Positions 1-7,943 are shown, counted from the stretch's first letter. The stretch: 12,639 nt of DNA from Phycisphaerae bacterium (GCA_015486815.1 WFQY01000076.1:1-12639), one strand, 5' to 3'. The notes: generated from the sequence alone by a model not told the origin. Made by a program: numbers and translations.

Positions 1-3000
1 ATATTAATCGGTACAGGATAGCAGATAGGGTTGCCAAAGCACTCGTTACGAAACAGCAGTCTGCCATTCGTGAAACGCGAGCTCGAATTAAAGATCTCGA
101 ACCGCTCAAACAACGAGCTGCTCGTGCGGGTATTCCGGAAGCAAGAGTTATAGAAGCAGCGAGAAAATTTGAGCAGGATCCGATGTGGCTTACGGAAGAC
201 GAAGCTATTGCGATCGGGCATAAGCTATATTACATCGTGGAGCGTGATAGGAAATCGGCACATATGACTCACGATGGAATATCGGCTGCTCAGGATGAGG
301 CAAAAATCGGCTCGTTTTATGTCGGTGCAAATATGGAATGGCCTCACCTTATCGAAAATGCACTTCGGGCACATATTGTTTATGAGCGAGACAAAGATTA
401 TGTCGTGCAGAATGGTGAGGTAATTATCGTAGATGAGTTTACGGGCCGATTGATGCACGGTAGGCAGTGGTCGGAAGGATTGCATCAGGCGGTTGAGGCA
501 AAAGAGGGTGTGCAGATAAAGGAAGAGACACAGACGCTGGCTACTATTACGATTCAGAATTTCTTCAAGCTCTATTGCAAATTGGCGGGAATGACAGGAA
601 CGGCAATGACGGAATCCGAAGAATTTATGAAAATTTATAATTTAGATGTCGTTGCAATTCCTACCAATCGGCCTGTCAATCGAGTAGATCACAACGATAG
701 AATCTATCGGACGATGAAGGAAAAATATGATGCTATCGTTGAGGAAATCAGAGCGATTTCAATTCAAGGGTTTCCCAATGATGCGGAACTGATAGCAAAG
801 ATGCTGAAGGGGTTGCGAGAAGTTTATGCAAAGCTGCCCGATAAGCAAGATGTTGTAGAGCGGATCGATAAGGCACTCGACGATTATGGCAAGGATTTTA
901 AGACGTGGACTGCGATGCGGGAATTGATTATCGAGTTGACGCCCGAACTGCCTCGCGGTCGGCCTGTGTTGGTTGGTACCGTATCGATAGAAAATTCGGA
1001 AAAGCTTTCTAATCTGTTGACACGAAAATACGGTATTGAGCATGAAGTATTGAATGCGAAACATCATGCGCGCGAAGCTGAGATAGTTGCGAAGGCGGGG
1101 CATCGTCATCCGTCAACTCACGGTGGTAAGTCGCTTGAAGGTAATGTAACGATAGCGACGAATATGGCTGGTCGAGGGACGGATATCAAATTGCAAGAAG
1201 GTGTGGTATATAAAAAGTGCATAGGCGATCTTGGTCCGCGTGAGCCCGGGGTAATAGGGACGAAATGCTGTATCAACTGTCCGGAATATGACGGGGTTTG
1301 TGCCCACTGTTTTAAGCCTAAACTCGATCCGAGATTTCCGGAGATGGGAAGGAAATTCTGCCGAATCGAACCGCCCTGTGGCTTGCATATTGTCGGTACC
1401 GAACGGCACGAATCGAGACGAATAGATAATCAGCTTCGTGGGCGAGCAGGCAGGCAGGGAGATCCCGGGTCGAGTCGATTTTTCCTTTCGCTTGAAGATG
1501 ATTTGTTGCGATTTTTCGCTGGCGAATGGGTTTTGAAGATGCTCGATTGGCTTGGTATGGAAGAAGGGATGGCGATCGAGAATAAACGTATTTCAAAGGG
1601 CATCGAACGGGCACAGAAAAAAGTCGAAGAGCGAAACTTCGCTATCAGAAAAAACCTGCTCGAATACGATGAGGTAATGGATTATCAGAGGCAGGTATTT
1701 TATAACCATAGGCAGCGAATAATCGAAGGTAAAGATTTGGAGCGGATGATTTGGGATATGGTCGAGAGTGTCGTAGATAACGCAATAAACGACTTTCTCG
1801 ATCCGCAGTATCCCGCACGATGTATTGCGGAATGGGTGCGCACCAATCTGTCGGTAAATGTTGCTCCTTCGCGGGTAGATACCGATGGATTTGAGGATCT
1901 CGTTCATCAGCTAACTCAGCTTGCACAGGAAGAAGCGGTCAGCGCGATTCAAATGACAATCGGCGAATATCTCGATCCTGATATAGATCGGAAAGAATGG
2001 GATTATAGTGGGCTGGCTAAATGGGCGATGAGCAGGTTTAATGTTTCGGTTTCCATAACAAAACTCAGAAAGTCAGAGCCCGAAGAGATTGAAGAAATAT
2101 TGACGCAAGCTGCCCTTGAGAAAATCGAGAAGTTTGATTTTTCGCCACTTAAGCGATTTTTGGAACCCAATTTTGCAAGGGCAAATTTGGCGGAATGGGC
2201 AAAGAATAAATTCGCAATTGAAATTCGATTGCAGGATATTGCGGAACTCGAAGCTAATCAAATACATGATTTTATTATCGGCAAAATTACCGAAAAATAT
2301 ACACAAAGGGAAGTTGAGTTTCCGGTGAACTTCGTATTATCTCAGACGATTGTCGCGGACAATCAGCAGCGAGGGGGCAGTGCTTACGGTTTGGCGGAGC
2401 TTATCGAGTGGGCGAATAGTAAATATCAGCTTGGCTGGTCGGTTGAGGATTTGCAAAACAAAGATATAAATACCATACGCAATGAATTGATAGCTGTCTC
2501 ACGAAGTTATCTGCTCGATGGTAAGCTCGACGAGGAAATACGCGGGGCGGTTGAACGATTCGGTAATAATCCGGAAGAATTGGCGAGATGGTGTAAGGAA
2601 AGGTATCTTGCGAAGATAAATCCGGAACAGCTGAAGAGTAATGATCCGATAGAAGTCATCAAGCCTGCTGCTCGCAGTTTTATGCGTCGTGAGCTTACGG
2701 GGTTAGAGCAGATGGTTCTTTTGAGTATTTACGATAGTGCGTGGAAGGAGCATCTGTTAGCGATGGATCATCTCAAACAGGCGATAGGATTCAGAGGCTA
2801 TGCTGAGCGTGATCCGAAGATAGAATACAAGCGAGAAGGAACAGCGATGTTTAATCAGATGCTCGATTCGGTAGCTGAGCAGGTAACGGATCTGATTTTG
2901 AAGGTTGAGATTTCGGGGCCTATGGAGGCGAGGTCGGTTTGGCAGATTCAGCAGACTCAGCATGCGGAGATGTCAGGGTTCTCGGAGGCAGACAGAGAAG

Positions 3001-3134
3001 CAGCGATGCAGGCGCAGGGTGAAGCTCAAGAAGCGGTTAAAACAATCAAGCGAGATAAGCCAAAGATTCGTCCGAACGATCCGTGTCCGTGTGGCTCGGG
3101 TAAGAAATATAAGAAATGTTGTGGGAGAAAGTAA
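1..3134 (+). CDS. secA: Protein translocase ATPase SecA, 5'-truncated by the window edge, expanded form
   Basis: SecA is the motor ATPase that drives preproteins through the SecYEG channel. The frame is open from base 3, before the first in-frame ATG at 183, and already matches SecA there, so the gene starts outside the window. About 1043 residues are visible. They begin within the preprotein cross-linking domain; the N-terminal Walker A region is missing. Recognisable parts are EVIIVDEFTGR (about 418-450), AGMTGTAMTE (near 590), ATNMAGRGTDI (near 1160), GTERHESRRIDNQLRGRAGR (1395-1454), LLEYDEVMDYQRQ (near 1660), WKEHLLAMDHL (near 2745) and a C-terminal zinc motif CPCGSGKKYKKCC (3084-3122). 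From memory of the 901-residue E. coli protein, the same stretch here is roughly 350-400 residues longer. The excess lies in a linker before NBD2, a cysteine-rich insert and a repeated wing region. Identification is certain; the expansions suggest a planctomycete-type SecA. Confidence 0.97.
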   Translation, partial: INRYRIADRVAKALVTKQQSAIRETRARIKDLEPLKQRAARAGIPEARVIEAARKFEQDPMWLTEDEAIAIGHKLYYIVERDRKSAHMTHDGISAAQDEAKIGSFYVGANMEWPHLIENALRAHIVYERDKDYVVQNGEVIIVDEFTGRLMHGRQWSEGLHQAVEAKEGVQIKEETQTLATITIQNFFKLYCKLAGMTGTAMTESEEFMKIYNLDVVAIPTNRPVNRVDHNDRIYRTMKEKYDAIVEEIRAISIQGFPNDAELIAKMLKGLREVYAKLPDKQDVVERIDKALDDYGKDFKTWTAMRELIIELTPELPRGRPVLVGTVSIENSEKLSNLLTRKYGIEHEVLNAKHHAREAEIVAKAGHRHPSTHGGKSLEGNVTIATNMAGRGTDIKLQEGVVYKKCIGDLGPREPGVIGTKCCINCPEYDGVCAHCFKPKLDPRFPEMGRKFCRIEPPCGLHIVGTERHESRRIDNQLRGRAGRQGDPGSSRFFLSLEDDLLRFFAGEWVLKMLDWLGMEEGMAIENKRISKGIERAQKKVEERNFAIRKNLLEYDEVMDYQRQVFYNHRQRIIEGKDLERMIWDMVESVVDNAINDFLDPQYPARCIAEWVRTNLSVNVAPSRVDTDGFEDLVHQLTQLAQEEAVSAIQMTIGEYLDPDIDRKEWDYSGLAKWAMSRFNVSVSITKLRKSEPEEIEEILTQAALEKIEKFDFSPLKRFLEPNFARANLAEWAKNKFAIEIRLQDIAELEANQIHDFIIGKITEKYTQREVEFPVNFVLSQTIVADNQQRGGSAYGLAELIEWANSKYQLGWSVEDLQNKDINTIRNELIAVSRSYLLDGKLDEEIRGAVERFGNNPEELARWCKERYLAKINPEQLKSNDPIEVIKPAARSFMRRELTGLEQMVLLSIYDSAWKEHLLAMDHLKQAIGFRGYAERDPKIEYKREGTAMFNQMLDSVAEQVTDLILKVEISGPMEARSVWQIQQTQHAEMSGFSEADREAAMQAQGEAQEAVKTIKRDKPKIRPNDPCPCGSGKKYKKCCGRK
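750..954 (+). other. SecA insertion between the cross-linking domain and NBD2
   Basis: In E. coli SecA only a few residues separate the IIEDI-like helix from the GQPVLVGT strand that opens NBD2. Here about 68 codons lie between IVEEI (ending at 749) and RPVLVGT. The insert is mostly helical and charged (AELIAKMLKGLREVYAKL, then VVERIDKALDDYG). It is in frame and similar in composition to the rest of the gene, so it looks like a real domain expansion. Its function is unknown to me. Confidence 0.7.
1218..1379 (+). other. Cysteine-rich insert in SecA NBD2 (putative metal-binding knuckle)
   Basis: Between the GRGTDI motif and the GLHIVGTERHE motif there are eight cysteines, with codons at 1218, 1266, 1269, 1278, 1299, 1308, 1359 and 1377. 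The core reads C-x2-C-x6-C-x2-C (CINC then CAHC), followed by a C-x5-C pair just before GLHIVG. This spacing is typical of zinc ribbons or rubredoxin-like knuckles. E. coli SecA also has an insert at this position, but without such cysteines. Metal binding is inferred from spacing only. This site is separate from the usual C-terminal zinc motif. Confidence 0.65.
1824..2669 (+). repeat. Five tandem copies of a SecA wing-domain motif (protein-level repeat)
   Basis: Five segments begin with a hydrophobic-Ala/Ile-x-Trp helix start: IAEWVRTNLSVNV (1824), LAKWAMSRFNVSV (2013), LAEWAKNKFAIEI (2187), LIEWANSKYQLGW (2400) and LARWCKERYLAKI (2580). Each continues with a short spacer, an acidic L/I-x-x turn and a further helix, giving a unit of about 58-71 codons. 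Start-to-start distances are 189, 174, 213 and 180 bases. E. coli SecA has one related unit (LQERLKNDFDLDLP...) in its helical wing domain, immediately before the helix leading to LWKEHL. Copy 5 occupies that canonical place here. DNA identity between copies is low, so the duplication is old. Confidence 0.75.
3123..3127 (+). promoter_or_regulatory. Ribosome binding site deciding the prenyltransferase start
   Basis: GGGAG sits inside the last secA codons, 6 bases upstream of the ATG at 3134. It favours this start over the earlier in-frame ATG at 3116. Confidence 0.6.
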
Positions 3135-4024
3135 TGCAACAGCAGCTTATGATATGGCTTAGAGTCATACGTGCACCGTTTTTGCTGCTTTCGGTAGTTC
3201 TCGTTATTTACGGCTCGGGAGTAAGCTATTATGAAGGATATTGGAATATCGCAGATTCTCTAATTGCGCTATTGGGATTGTTAAGCCTGCATATAGCGGT
3301 AAATGTTTTTAACGAATATTATGATTTTATTACGGGTATAGATATCAATACGATAAAGACGGAATTTAACGGCGGAAGCGGGGTACTGCCGAGCGGACTT
3401 ATTGTGCCAGAGGTAGTATATCGTGTCGGTCTGTCAGCGTTCGCTGTCGGGGCTTGTGTTGGAATATATTTTTTATCGACAAAGGGAGCGAGGCTTATAC
3501 CTATATTAGTGATAGGTGCGATATGTGTTTTGTTCTATACGCCTGGTTTTACGCGCTTGTTGGTAGGAGAATTGGCAGCGGGCTTAGGATTGGGAGTACT
3601 GCCTGTATTGGGGACTTATTTTGTTTTAACCGGCGGATATTCCATCCAAGCGATAATTGCGTCGATACCTGCGGGATTGTTGACTTTTAATCTGCTTTTA
3701 TTGAGCGAGATTCCCGATTATCACGCGGATAAAGCTGGCGGAAGGAAAAATATAGTAATCGTATTCGGGAGAAAGAAAGCGATTTTGCTTTATTCGATGC
3801 TGGTAGCGTTTGTTTATATATATGTCGGGATATTTATTCTTACTGGCTTGATGCCTGTATCGGTAGCTATAGCGTTATTGACGATACCGCTTGCAGTGCG
3901 AGCAATAAATATTGCTAAGAGTAATTACGATAATCCTGTCGGTCTGACAGATGCGTTGCGGATGAATGTTATGCTCGTTCTCGGTACTCAATTGCTTATC
4001 GCGGTTGGGTATTTCATCGGATAA
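3134..4024 (+). CDS. UbiA-family polyprenyltransferase, MenA-like
   Basis: A 296-residue integral membrane protein of the UbiA superfamily, which transfers a polyprenyl chain from a polyprenyl diphosphate to an aromatic or other acceptor in the cytoplasmic membrane. Both Asp-rich Mg-diphosphate motifs are visible: NEYYDFITGID (residues 60-70) and D195-x3-D199 in EIPDYHADKAGGRKN. The N-D-Y/F-x-D-x-x-x-G-x-D style of the first motif and the E-I-P-D-Y-x-A-D-K style of the second resemble the MenA group (1,4-dihydroxynaphthoate prenyltransferase, menaquinone synthesis). No other men gene is present, so the substrate is unproven. About eight or nine hydrophobic segments fit the family. An in-frame ATG exists at 3116, but I prefer 3134: GGGAG (3123-3127) lies 6 bases before it, and this ATG shares its first base with the secA stop (TAATG), suggesting translational coupling. 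Confidence 0.85.
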   Translation: MQQQLMIWLRVIRAPFLLLSVVLVIYGSGVSYYEGYWNIADSLIALLGLLSLHIAVNVFNEYYDFITGIDINTIKTEFNGGSGVLPSGLIVPEVVYRVGLSAFAVGACVGIYFLSTKGARLIPILVIGAICVLFYTPGFTRLLVGELAAGLGLGVLPVLGTYFVLTGGYSIQAIIASIPAGLLTFNLLLLSEIPDYHADKAGGRKNIVIVFGRKKAILLYSMLVAFVYIYVGIFILTGLMPVSVAIALLTIPLAVRAINIAKSNYDNPVGLTDALRMNVMLVLGTQLLIAVGYFIG

Positions 4025-4030
4025 TGATTT

Positions 4031-4939
4031 TTATTTTACGATAGTAGTCTTTTTTGTCATATGTATGTATGTTAGCCAAAGGGCACCGATGAGGATTATG
4101 ATACCGCCTACGAGTCCTTGTGTCGCTGGCAGCTGGCGTAAAAATATATAAGCAAGAGGTAAAACGATTATCGGCTGAACCGTAAGAACAATACTCGAAC
4201 GGGTGAGGTCCCAGAAACGATAGGATTGGAATGTAAGCCAAAAGCCTGCGACGGGGCCGAGAAATGCACCGATGATGGTAACTATCCAATAGTTTTTCGC
4301 CGGCGAAAAATCGAGCTTGCCGGTAGCTATCGTCCAAGCGGTTACAAGGATAGCGGAAATTACGGAGCGATAGAAAATGAGTATGGTGGGGTGAATTGAT
4401 GTGGATTGTGTTTTCCCTATTACCATCTGCACGGCAGCTGTCACGCAGGACAGCAGAACGAGAATTACACCCGTTCCGACGATATGCCATCTGCCTATGG
4501 TGCTGATAGCACCTCCTGCAATCATAACGATTATCGGAAAAAGCTCTTTTAGCATCAGTCTTTCATCAAGCCAAATCATACCAGCCAAGATTGTCAATAC
4601 GGGAAGAAACCGCCAAAGAAACGCAGCGAAAGACGGGTCAAGCAGTGCAAGACCTGCCCAGCCAAGTATCATACCGACGCCTGTAAAGACACCAAGCAGT
4701 ACGACGTTAGCTCGCTCGGGTCTGCTCAATTGGAAAATTTGACGCGCCTTACCGGTAAATACAACGAAGAGAAAGGCATAAATGGCGGCGGAAATACACC
4801 AGACGGTACTGAACATTGCGAAATTGAAGCCACCGAGTGCATATTTCGCAGTTATCAGTCCGCCCGAGAGGAATAGCATTCCGATAGAAGAATACAAAAG
4901 CCCCTTTACGGTATTAGGTTTTTGAAGGATATCAGACAT
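4031..4939 (-). CDS. EamA/DMT-superfamily transporter (10 TM)
   Basis: A 302-residue polytopic membrane protein with ten hydrophobic segments arranged as two five-helix EamA halves. The DER turn after helix 4 (MIWLDERL) is typical of the drug/metabolite transporter superfamily. These permeases export or import small metabolites, and the substrate cannot be read from the sequence. I placed the start at the ATG at 4939, 11 bases after the mlaD stop. An upstream in-frame ATG at 4999 would overlap mlaD by 49 bases and add a polar 20-residue leader absent from the family. No well-spaced Shine-Dalgarno precedes 4939, so the start is less sure than the identity. It is the last gene of the leftward mla cluster. 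Its stop is 6 bases from the stop of the converging prenyltransferase gene, leaving no room for a separate terminator. Confidence 0.85.
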   Translation of the reverse strand: MSDILQKPNTVKGLLYSSIGMLFLSGGLITAKYALGGFNFAMFSTVWCISAAIYAFLFVVFTGKARQIFQLSRPERANVVLLGVFTGVGMILGWAGLALLDPSFAAFLWRFLPVLTILAGMIWLDERLMLKELFPIIVMIAGGAISTIGRWHIVGTGVILVLLSCVTAAVQMVIGKTQSTSIHPTILIFYRSVISAILVTAWTIATGKLDFSPAKNYWIVTIIGAFLGPVAGFWLTFQSYRFWDLTRSSIVLTVQPIIVLPLAYIFLRQLPATQGLVGGIIILIGALWLTYIHMTKKTTIVK

Positions 4940-4950
4940 AGCAGATAAAA

Positions 4951-5997
4951 TCACTTTCCTATCAAACCGCCCTGAAGTTTCAGCCCCTTTACTCGCCACT
5001 GCTGAAGCAGCTGATGCAGGTCATCAAGCGCAAGCGACAGACGCTTGGTTGTCAGTACGAGGGCATCATAAAGTTCAGGGTCGTTAAGCCATTTTGCAAT
5101 AGCTCCTTTGCCTTCATCCGCTTTGTATGCAATATTGTTGAGGCGGTCGAGCAAAGTACTCAATTTCGATGAATTATCCATCAAAGCAGATGATATTGTC
5201 GTCAATTTTTTATCGGCACTGCCTGTCAACTTTTGCAGCCTATCGGTAAGCGAGTTTAACTTTGCGGAAAGCACAAGCCCCTGCTCACTAATGGTGCGAA
5301 AGTTTTTGATAATCATCGAGAGATTTTTCTGATTATTAGGGTCAGCCATTATTTTATTGATGCTTTTGAGTGAGCGGTCAAACCGCTGAACTACCGTGGA
5401 AATGTTAGCTAACGGTCGTGACGGGCCGGTGGCTTGGTCAAGTTTTTCGACGGAAACGGGTTTGAACAGCTCGTGCAAATCTTTCGCTACCGGCTCGAGT
5501 GCTTTTGCGAGATTGGTCAGAGCTAAGCCTGCTTCTTCAAGCTCTTTCATCGTCTCGCGGGGAATAAGCTCTTCCAATCCGCCTGCGACATATCCGACAA
5601 GTTCGCCTGTACCGTCGGTAGGTAGCATCTTATCGGAATTTTGCGGACCTACATCGATGCGAATTGCCGGTTTGCCAAGCGCCATCGTCTGTTCTTTTAT
5701 CAACGGCTGAGCGTCAATCGGTATTCGATATTTTGCATTTATCCGACATACCATTTCCACTCCTTTACGTATGTCAGACATCGGTTTGATTGACTCTATA
5801 TTGCCTACCTGCAAGCCATTGAGCAGAATAGGGTCGGATTCTTTTACCGGGCCTGCTGACGGAAAAGAAATTTTGATGAGATAGCTTCGCGTGAATGCCT
5901 GCGGTGCTTCGCCAAATAGCAGTATCATCGTCCCGAGGGCAATCAATCCCGCTATGACAAACAAACCTACGACCAGATTTTTATGCGTATCTTCCAT
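4951..5997 (-). CDS. mlaD: MCE-domain lipid transporter subunit, MlaD-like, with long helical C-terminus
   Basis: A 348-residue periplasmic, inner-membrane-anchored MCE protein. One N-terminal TM helix (residues about 8-28) is followed by a single MCE domain (about 38-117) with the characteristic GPVKESDPILLNGLQVGNI segment. MCE subunits form hexameric rings that pass phospholipids between inner and outer membranes. The remaining 200 or so residues are mainly amphipathic helix with heptad-like stretches (for example 205-310), much longer than in E. coli MlaD (about 183 residues), which lacks this extension. That suggests a helical tube or needle like those of PqiB or Mce proteins. AAGGA lies 8 bases before the ATG (6006-6010 on the + strand). 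It follows mlaF with 26 bases between and completes an E-F-D lipid ABC transporter. Confidence 0.92.
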   Translation of the reverse strand: MEDTHKNLVVGLFVIAGLIALGTMILLFGEAPQAFTRSYLIKISFPSAGPVKESDPILLNGLQVGNIESIKPMSDIRKGVEMVCRINAKYRIPIDAQPLIKEQTMALGKPAIRIDVGPQNSDKMLPTDGTGELVGYVAGGLEELIPRETMKELEEAGLALTNLAKALEPVAKDLHELFKPVSVEKLDQATGPSRPLANISTVVQRFDRSLKSINKIMADPNNQKNLSMIIKNFRTISEQGLVLSAKLNSLTDRLQKLTGSADKKLTTISSALMDNSSKLSTLLDRLNNIAYKADEGKGAIAKWLNDPELYDALVLTTKRLSLALDDLHQLLQQWRVKGLKLQGGLIGK

Positions 5998-6023
5998 AAT
6001 TCTTTTCCTTTTACCGTCATACT

Positions 6024-6806
6024 TTAAATTTTCAATAATTTTAATTCTTCCTGACCTGCCTGTCCCGTAATAAATTGCTGTATTCTCTCGTCAGTTGAAT
6101 TTTTTATCTGCTCGACCGTTCCGTCGAAGATGAATTTGCCCTTATACAACATCAAAATTCTGTCAGCTACTTTATATGCACTCTTCATATCGTGTGTAAC
6201 AACGATGCTGGTAACTTCGAGCTGACGTTTCAGTTTCAAAATCAATTCGTTAATTACATCGGAGCGAATCGGGTCGAGTCCGGTTGTTGGCTCATCGTAT
6301 AAAATAACCTGCGGATTGAGGGCTATCGCGCGTGCAAGAGCGACACGTTTTTTTTGTCCACCCGAGAGACTTGCTGGCATCTGCTTTGCGACGTGCTCGA
6401 GCCCGACCAGACGAAGTTTATCAATGGCAACTTTTAATATGATATCGTCATCCATATCCGTATGCTCTCGCAATGGAAACGCTACATTGTCTATTGCGGA
6501 CATCGAATCGAACAAGGCACCGCCCTGAAACAAAAATCCGAACTTCGTGCGAACGGTCATAAGTGCTCGCTCGGATAATTTTGCTATATTTTCACCTTCG
6601 AAAAACACGCTACCCGCATCGGGACGTATCAGTCCGACAATATGCTTTAACAGTACCGATTTGCCCGTACCTGATTCGCCTATAATGACGGTAGTTTGGC
6701 CACGATATATTTTCAAATTCACATCATCGAGTACAACAAGTGAGCCAAACGATTTGCGAACATTTTTTAGCTCGATTATCGTATTGTTATTATCGTTTAC
6801 GTTCAT
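6024..6806 (-). CDS. mlaF: Lipid-transport ABC ATPase, MlaF-like
   Basis: A 260-residue ABC ATPase of the MCE/Mla class that powers phospholipid movement with the MlaE permease. Motifs are complete: Walker A GESGTGKS (residues 43-50), Q-loop Q94 in FLFQGGALFDS, signature LSGGQKKR (147-154), Walker B VILYDE (167-172), D-loop GLDP and switch His205 in VVTHD. The FQGGALFDSM and ALARAIALNPQVILYDEPTTGLDP wording is typical of MlaF/MkL proteins. The start could be the ATG at 6806 (2 bases after the mlaE stop) or the TTG at 6812 that overlaps that stop; I chose the ATG. No strong Shine-Dalgarno precedes either, so translation is probably coupled to mlaE. Confidence 0.95.
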   Translation of the reverse strand: MNVNDNNNTIIELKNVRKSFGSLVVLDDVNLKIYRGQTTVIIGESGTGKSVLLKHIVGLIRPDAGSVFFEGENIAKLSERALMTVRTKFGFLFQGGALFDSMSAIDNVAFPLREHTDMDDDIILKVAIDKLRLVGLEHVAKQMPASLSGGQKKRVALARAIALNPQVILYDEPTTGLDPIRSDVINELILKLKRQLEVTSIVVTHDMKSAYKVADRILMLYKGKFIFDGTVEQIKNSTDERIQQFITGQAGQEELKLLKI

Positions 6807-6808
6807 TT

Positions 6809-7633
6809 TCAAAATACGCTTTTAAAGCCCCAAATTGCCTCATACAAGCTTTTAAGCAGGACAGCCATAAAGAAATCTATCGTTAAAATCGCTACGAAAC
6901 TCGCAACGAACGCTTCGGTGCAAGCTCTGCCGACACCTTCAGCTCCCGGTCGGCAGGTAAATCCCTTAAAGCAGCCTATGAGTGAAATTGCACCGCCGAA
7001 GAGTATGCTTTTGGAAAGTCCGCAAAATATATCCCATGCTTCTATCGACTGAGCGGAATATCGCCAATAGAGATTAGCGGAAACGCCAAAAACTTTTACG
7101 GAAATGAGATAGCCACCTAACAAACCCATAATGTCAGCATAGCAGGTAAGGATCGGGGTAAGTAGCAGGCAGGCTAAAAATCGAGGGGTAACCAGATATC
7201 GTATCGGGTCGGTTCCCATCGCGCGCAACGCATCAATCTGTTCGGTAACTTTCATCGTTCCGAGCTCAGCGGTCATAGCGCCGCCTACTCTGCCTGCGAG
7301 CATTATGCCAGCTAATACCGGTCCGAGTTCACGGACGACGGACAGGTTAATTACCGAGCCGAGATAACTACCAAGTCCTATTGCGAGAAATTGGACGGCA
7401 GCTTGTACCGCTAAGACCATACCGACAAATAATCCGACAATGCTGACGATAGGAACAGACATTGCGCCTATCTGATAGAATTGTGGGACGAGCAATTTTA
7501 AATCGTGGGTGGATGTAAGAGCTGTTATGATCCAGCTTATGGTTTGTCCGCAGAATCTGCAAAATTCGCCAAATGCAGATATAACAAAAATGACGCGTTT
7601 GCCTAACGATACTATAAAATTCACTCCTGACAT
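6809..7633 (-). CDS. mlaE: Lipid-transport ABC permease, MlaE-like
   Basis: A 274-residue inner-membrane permease of the MlaE/YrbE family, the transmembrane part of the MCE phospholipid transporter. The family hallmark is at residues 101-150: RELGPVLAGIMLAGRVGGAM, then AELGTMKVTEQIDALRAMGTDP. About five or six hydrophobic segments follow an N-terminal amphipathic helix. The ATG at 7633 is preceded by GGAG with an 8-base gap (7642-7645 on the + strand), a good start. It is the first gene of the leftward mlaE-mlaF-mlaD-EamA cluster, so the promoter should lie to its right in the 7634-8277 gap; I could not pick a convincing one. Confidence 0.95.
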   Translation of the reverse strand: MSGVNFIVSLGKRVIFVISAFGEFCRFCGQTISWIITALTSTHDLKLLVPQFYQIGAMSVPIVSIVGLFVGMVLAVQAAVQFLAIGLGSYLGSVINLSVVRELGPVLAGIMLAGRVGGAMTAELGTMKVTEQIDALRAMGTDPIRYLVTPRFLACLLLTPILTCYADIMGLLGGYLISVKVFGVSANLYWRYSAQSIEAWDIFCGLSKSILFGGAISLIGCFKGFTCRPGAEGVGRACTEAFVASFVAILTIDFFMAVLLKSLYEAIWGFKSVF

Positions 7634-7641
7634 AACTGAAA

Positions 7642-7645
7642 CTCC
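7642..7645 (-). promoter_or_regulatory. mlaE ribosome binding site
   Basis: GGAG on the minus strand, 8 bases before the mlaE ATG. It is the clearest ribosome site in the mla cluster and supports the start at 7633. Confidence 0.55.
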
Positions 7646-7870
7646 GCTTAAGCCGATGTATTTAGCTTAACCAAAAGTAAAATGAAATCAATCGGTAAAT
7701 TATTTGTCTGTTTTTATAGGGGGCAATGTCGTGGTTGTAGGTAGAATTTTCACAGTTATTAATTTCGAGATGCTCGTAAAACCGAATTTTGTTGTTTGCG
7801 TATCAGCTTTCGGCAATCGTATTCGTATTTAGCGAAAGATAGCCTGTTATTGATACTGACCAAATCGACT

Positions 7871-7902
7871 TTGTTCTGACATTCTTAAGAATATCAGAAC
7901 AA
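7871..7902. repeat. 32-base near-perfect palindrome, core ATTCTTAAGAAT
   Basis: The left arm TTGTTCTGACATTCTT is mirrored by AAGAATATCAGAACAA with a single mismatched pair and no spacer (centre between 7886 and 7887). There is no T-run on either side, so a simple intrinsic terminator is unlikely. Its symmetry fits a dimeric regulator site or a cruciform or hairpin element. It shares its 12-base core with the palindrome at 7944-7973. Confidence 0.8.
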
Positions 7903-7943
7903 GGAAATTTGCATTAAAATAGTGGTTTTATGTCTGTTCGTGA

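Noticed and set aside
183..185. ATG at 183 as the true secA start
   Set aside because: The same frame is open upstream to the window edge and already matches SecA's cross-linking domain; the ATPase N-terminus would be missing.
4022..4033. Bidirectional terminator between the converging prenyltransferase and EamA genes
   Set aside because: Only 6 bases separate the stops and no hairpin is visible around them.
4014..4490. 158-codon open frame on the minus strand in another frame of the EamA gene
   Set aside because: The overlapping EamA frame has ten clear TM helices and family motifs; this frame has none.
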